From contig CAIRTT010000502.1 in assembly GCA_903881535.1 (NCBI GenBank), forward strand, positions 1-7,766: a stretch of 7,766 nt of DNA. Reading direction: 5' to 3'. The position numbers were made by a program, and so were the translations under genes. Shown here piece after piece: positions 6,429-7,766 of the stretch. How positions within the stretch are numbered: position 1 is the first letter of the stretch; each line of letters opens with the position of its first letter. The notes below the pieces were generated by a model, which ran no database searches, was not told the DNA's origin, and saw only the letters and a program-made list of their open reading frames with translations. Source of the DNA: an uncultured Armatimonadota bacterium. Its GTDB lineage: Bacteria > Armatimonadota > Armatimonadia > Armatimonadales > Armatimonadaceae.

Positions 6429-7697
6429 CTACTTCATCGGTGTTGGCGCACCATCAATCAGACGCCGCCACGCGGCAATCAAAATCTCTCCGGTGTTCTC
6501 CCCAAGGGATGTCTCGGAAACATAGTCATAGCGACGGAAGCTGCCAAAGTCTACGCTCGTCAAAATATAACCAAATGCATCCTGCGTCAGGCCAAGCACC
6601 ATATTGGTTTTGCCCTTCATTTTGCGCTTGATATACATCCCGATGTTCGGCAATGCCTCTCCCGGCGCCGTCACCAGCTGTGCATCCCCGACGTTTATCA
6701 CACTGACCCGCGTCGCGATCTTCTTACCGGGAAGCGTTGGGTACTTCAATGGGCTTGCCTGAACGACTGCCCAGAGAAGCGCGGAGTCAACAGGAAACAC
6801 AACGTTCTCGGTCTTGATGAAGAGCTTAGGGGCATCTTGAACCTTTGCCTTGGCGATGATGCGAAGTGCCTCGGATGCCATCAGCTTGCCGATACGCAGA
6901 CACTCTTCCCACGTCCGCGCATCTTCCCAGTAGCCACGCACCGGATCCTTTGGCTTATCGAGTAGCCGGTTGTCTGCGGTAACCATCCCGCCCTGAGCAC
7001 TGTTCATAAACACAGCAACGCCGCCGGCTGCAGCTTCGATCGCGTCGTACATCGGGGAAATACAATCCGCGCTCAGTAACCCAACGCTATTTCCAAGCAC
7101 TTCTGGATGAATCGCATAGTTGACCAATGTCCCGATCGCCTTGCCATCCTTGCCTATCGCCTGCATCACCGCCATCCGACGGTCATAGAGATCTGGTGCG
7201 TAGTAGTTATAGGCGATGCGTCCCTGGGCATCTTCATGATGCACCTTGAGCGTCGCCGGTTTTGCCTTATCGATGGCTTCGTTAATGGCATCTGCGGCCA
7301 GAGCACAGACCTTATCCAGCCACTTAAGGTCACCGGAGTAGCCACCTTTACCATCCGGGAATGCGTAGTAATCAGGTGCTGAGTGGGTGTGTGTCGCACC
7401 AATTAGGATATTGTCACCGGGGATGCGCGTAACCTTTGCACGGATGCGATCGCCGAGCACTGCTGGGAAGCCAAGGGCATCAATACCGACGAACGCAAGC
7501 CCTGTTGTCCCCTGCTTGAGATAGAGAACACGAACGCCGATTTCTCCTCGTTTGCCCTTTACTGGGGCGGTTGGTCCTAACCCTCCAGACACCGGCAGGA
7601 GTGGATTGGGAGTCGTGATGCGCATCGCGGCGCCAGCGACTAGCCCATTGGCGGTACCGCCTGCTTGAGGTTGCGGTTGTGAGAACATTGATTTCAT
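6429..7697 (-). CDS. Neutral/alkaline non-lysosomal ceramidase-family hydrolase (N-terminal catalytic domain type)
   Basis: The 422-residue protein matches the short bacterial version of the neutral ceramidase family, which has only the catalytic domain. The opening VAGAAMRITTPNP (20-32) corresponds to the usual 'AGAAxxDITPP'. Zinc-ligand candidates are His103/His105 in GATHTHSAPD and His197 in NYAIHPEVLG. NSAQGG (232-237) aligns with the nucleophile region, making Ser233 the candidate. APGE (344-347) supplies the usual Glu, and GLTQDAFGYI (369-378) the Tyr region. Known members cleave the amide bond of ceramides or other N-acyl lipids; the substrate here is unknown. No signal peptide is visible: the first 18 residues are polar and Gln/Gly-rich. 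The start at 7697 is preceded in frame by TAA (7703-7701), so it cannot extend further. An AGGA site lies 10 bases upstream, inside the presumed preceding gene. Met4 and Met25 are possible later starts, but Met25 would cut into the family's opening motif. Confidence 0.88.
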   Translation of the reverse strand: MKSMFSQPQPQAGGTANGLVAGAAMRITTPNPLLPVSGGLGPTAPVKGKRGEIGVRVLYLKQGTTGLAFVGIDALGFPAVLGDRIRAKVTRIPGDNILIGATHTHSAPDYYAFPDGKGGYSGDLKWLDKVCALAADAINEAIDKAKPATLKVHHEDAQGRIAYNYYAPDLYDRRMAVMQAIGKDGKAIGTLVNYAIHPEVLGNSVGLLSADCISPMYDAIEAAAGGVAVFMNSAQGGMVTADNRLLDKPKDPVRGYWEDARTWEECLRIGKLMASEALRIIAKAKVQDAPKLFIKTENVVFPVDSALLWAVVQASPLKYPTLPGKKIATRVSVINVGDAQLVTAPGEALPNIGMYIKRKMKGKTNMVLGLTQDAFGYILTSVDFGSFRRYDYVSETSLGENTGEILIAAWRRLIDGAPTPMK

Positions 7698-7700
7698 TGC

Positions 7701-7766
7701 TTAGCGGTCCTGTAAGTCATCAGTAATGCTTTTCACCGTTCCCTTTGCGCCACGCGGATTCCTGCC
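7701..7766 (-). CDS. 3' tail of an unidentified upstream gene (partial)
   Basis: In one minus-strand frame, 21 codons run from the window edge to TAA at 7703-7701, ending ...SITDDLQDR, only three bases before the ceramidase start. Such spacing is typical of an operon, and the ceramidase ribosome-binding site would lie in this tail. A second frame ends in TGA at 7722-7720 (...RKGNGEKHY) and cannot be excluded. The tail is too short to assign a family. Confidence 0.35.
   Translation of the reverse strand, partial: GRNPRGAKGTVKSITDDLQDR
7708..7711 (-). promoter_or_regulatory. Shine-Dalgarno site for the ceramidase-like gene
   Basis: Minus-strand AGGA (within ACAGGACC) lies 10 bases before the ATG at 7697. 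It supports that start over the in-frame ATG at 7688. Confidence 0.55.

Noticed and set aside
6201..6965. 254-codon plus-strand open frame
   Set aside because: It crosses the start of the DUF1592 gene, the intergenic gap and the 3' part of the ceramidase-like gene on the opposite strand. It shows no coherent domain and no ribosome-binding site tied to a start.

Overview
The window has the look of a free-living Gram-negative-type bacterium with a large secreted-protein repertoire. The strongest taxonomic hint is an adjacent pair of genes: a cytochrome-c/DUF1587-DUF1592-DUF1588-DUF1585 protein followed by a DUF1552 (HXXSHH) protein. Such pairs are typical of Planctomycetota, Verrucomicrobiota, Acidobacteriota, Armatimonadota and some Myxococcota. 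The subtilase with stacked Thr/Ala-rich Ig-like modules fits the same group. I cannot fix the phylum from the sequence alone. Base composition is moderately GC-rich and even across the genes, with no sign of a foreign island, IS element, tRNA, rRNA or CRISPR array.

Layout, left to right. Positions 1-1923 (+) hold the 3' part of a secreted subtilisin-like (S8) protease whose signal peptide and catalytic Asp lie off the left edge. It carries four beta-sandwich modules after the catalytic domain. Positions 1924-2262 are gene-free but structured. They hold a Rho-independent terminator, then a diverged second copy of the last 24 codons, stop codon and terminator of the protease gene, then a third, opposite-facing terminator. 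From 2263 to the right edge everything reads on the minus strand as one probable operon: tail of an unidentified gene (about 7701-7766), a neutral-ceramidase-family hydrolase (7697-6429), the 870-residue DUF1592 multidomain protein with two CxxCH haem motifs (6301-3689), and the DUF1552 protein with a Tat-like leader (3582-2263). The operon ends at the terminator at 2236-2202, converging on the protease gene.

How the genes may work together: two of the three complete operon products carry export signals and belong to families almost always found side by side but with no assigned biochemical function. The third resembles an amide-bond hydrolase acting on N-acyl lipids. An envelope or extracytoplasmic process with a c-type haem protein is the simplest reading, but this is inference. 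The two observations most worth a second look are the tandem gene-tail duplication, whose substitutions are mostly synonymous (so it looks like the relic of a lost paralogue), and the linkage of a ceramidase-like enzyme to the DUF1592/DUF1552 pair.
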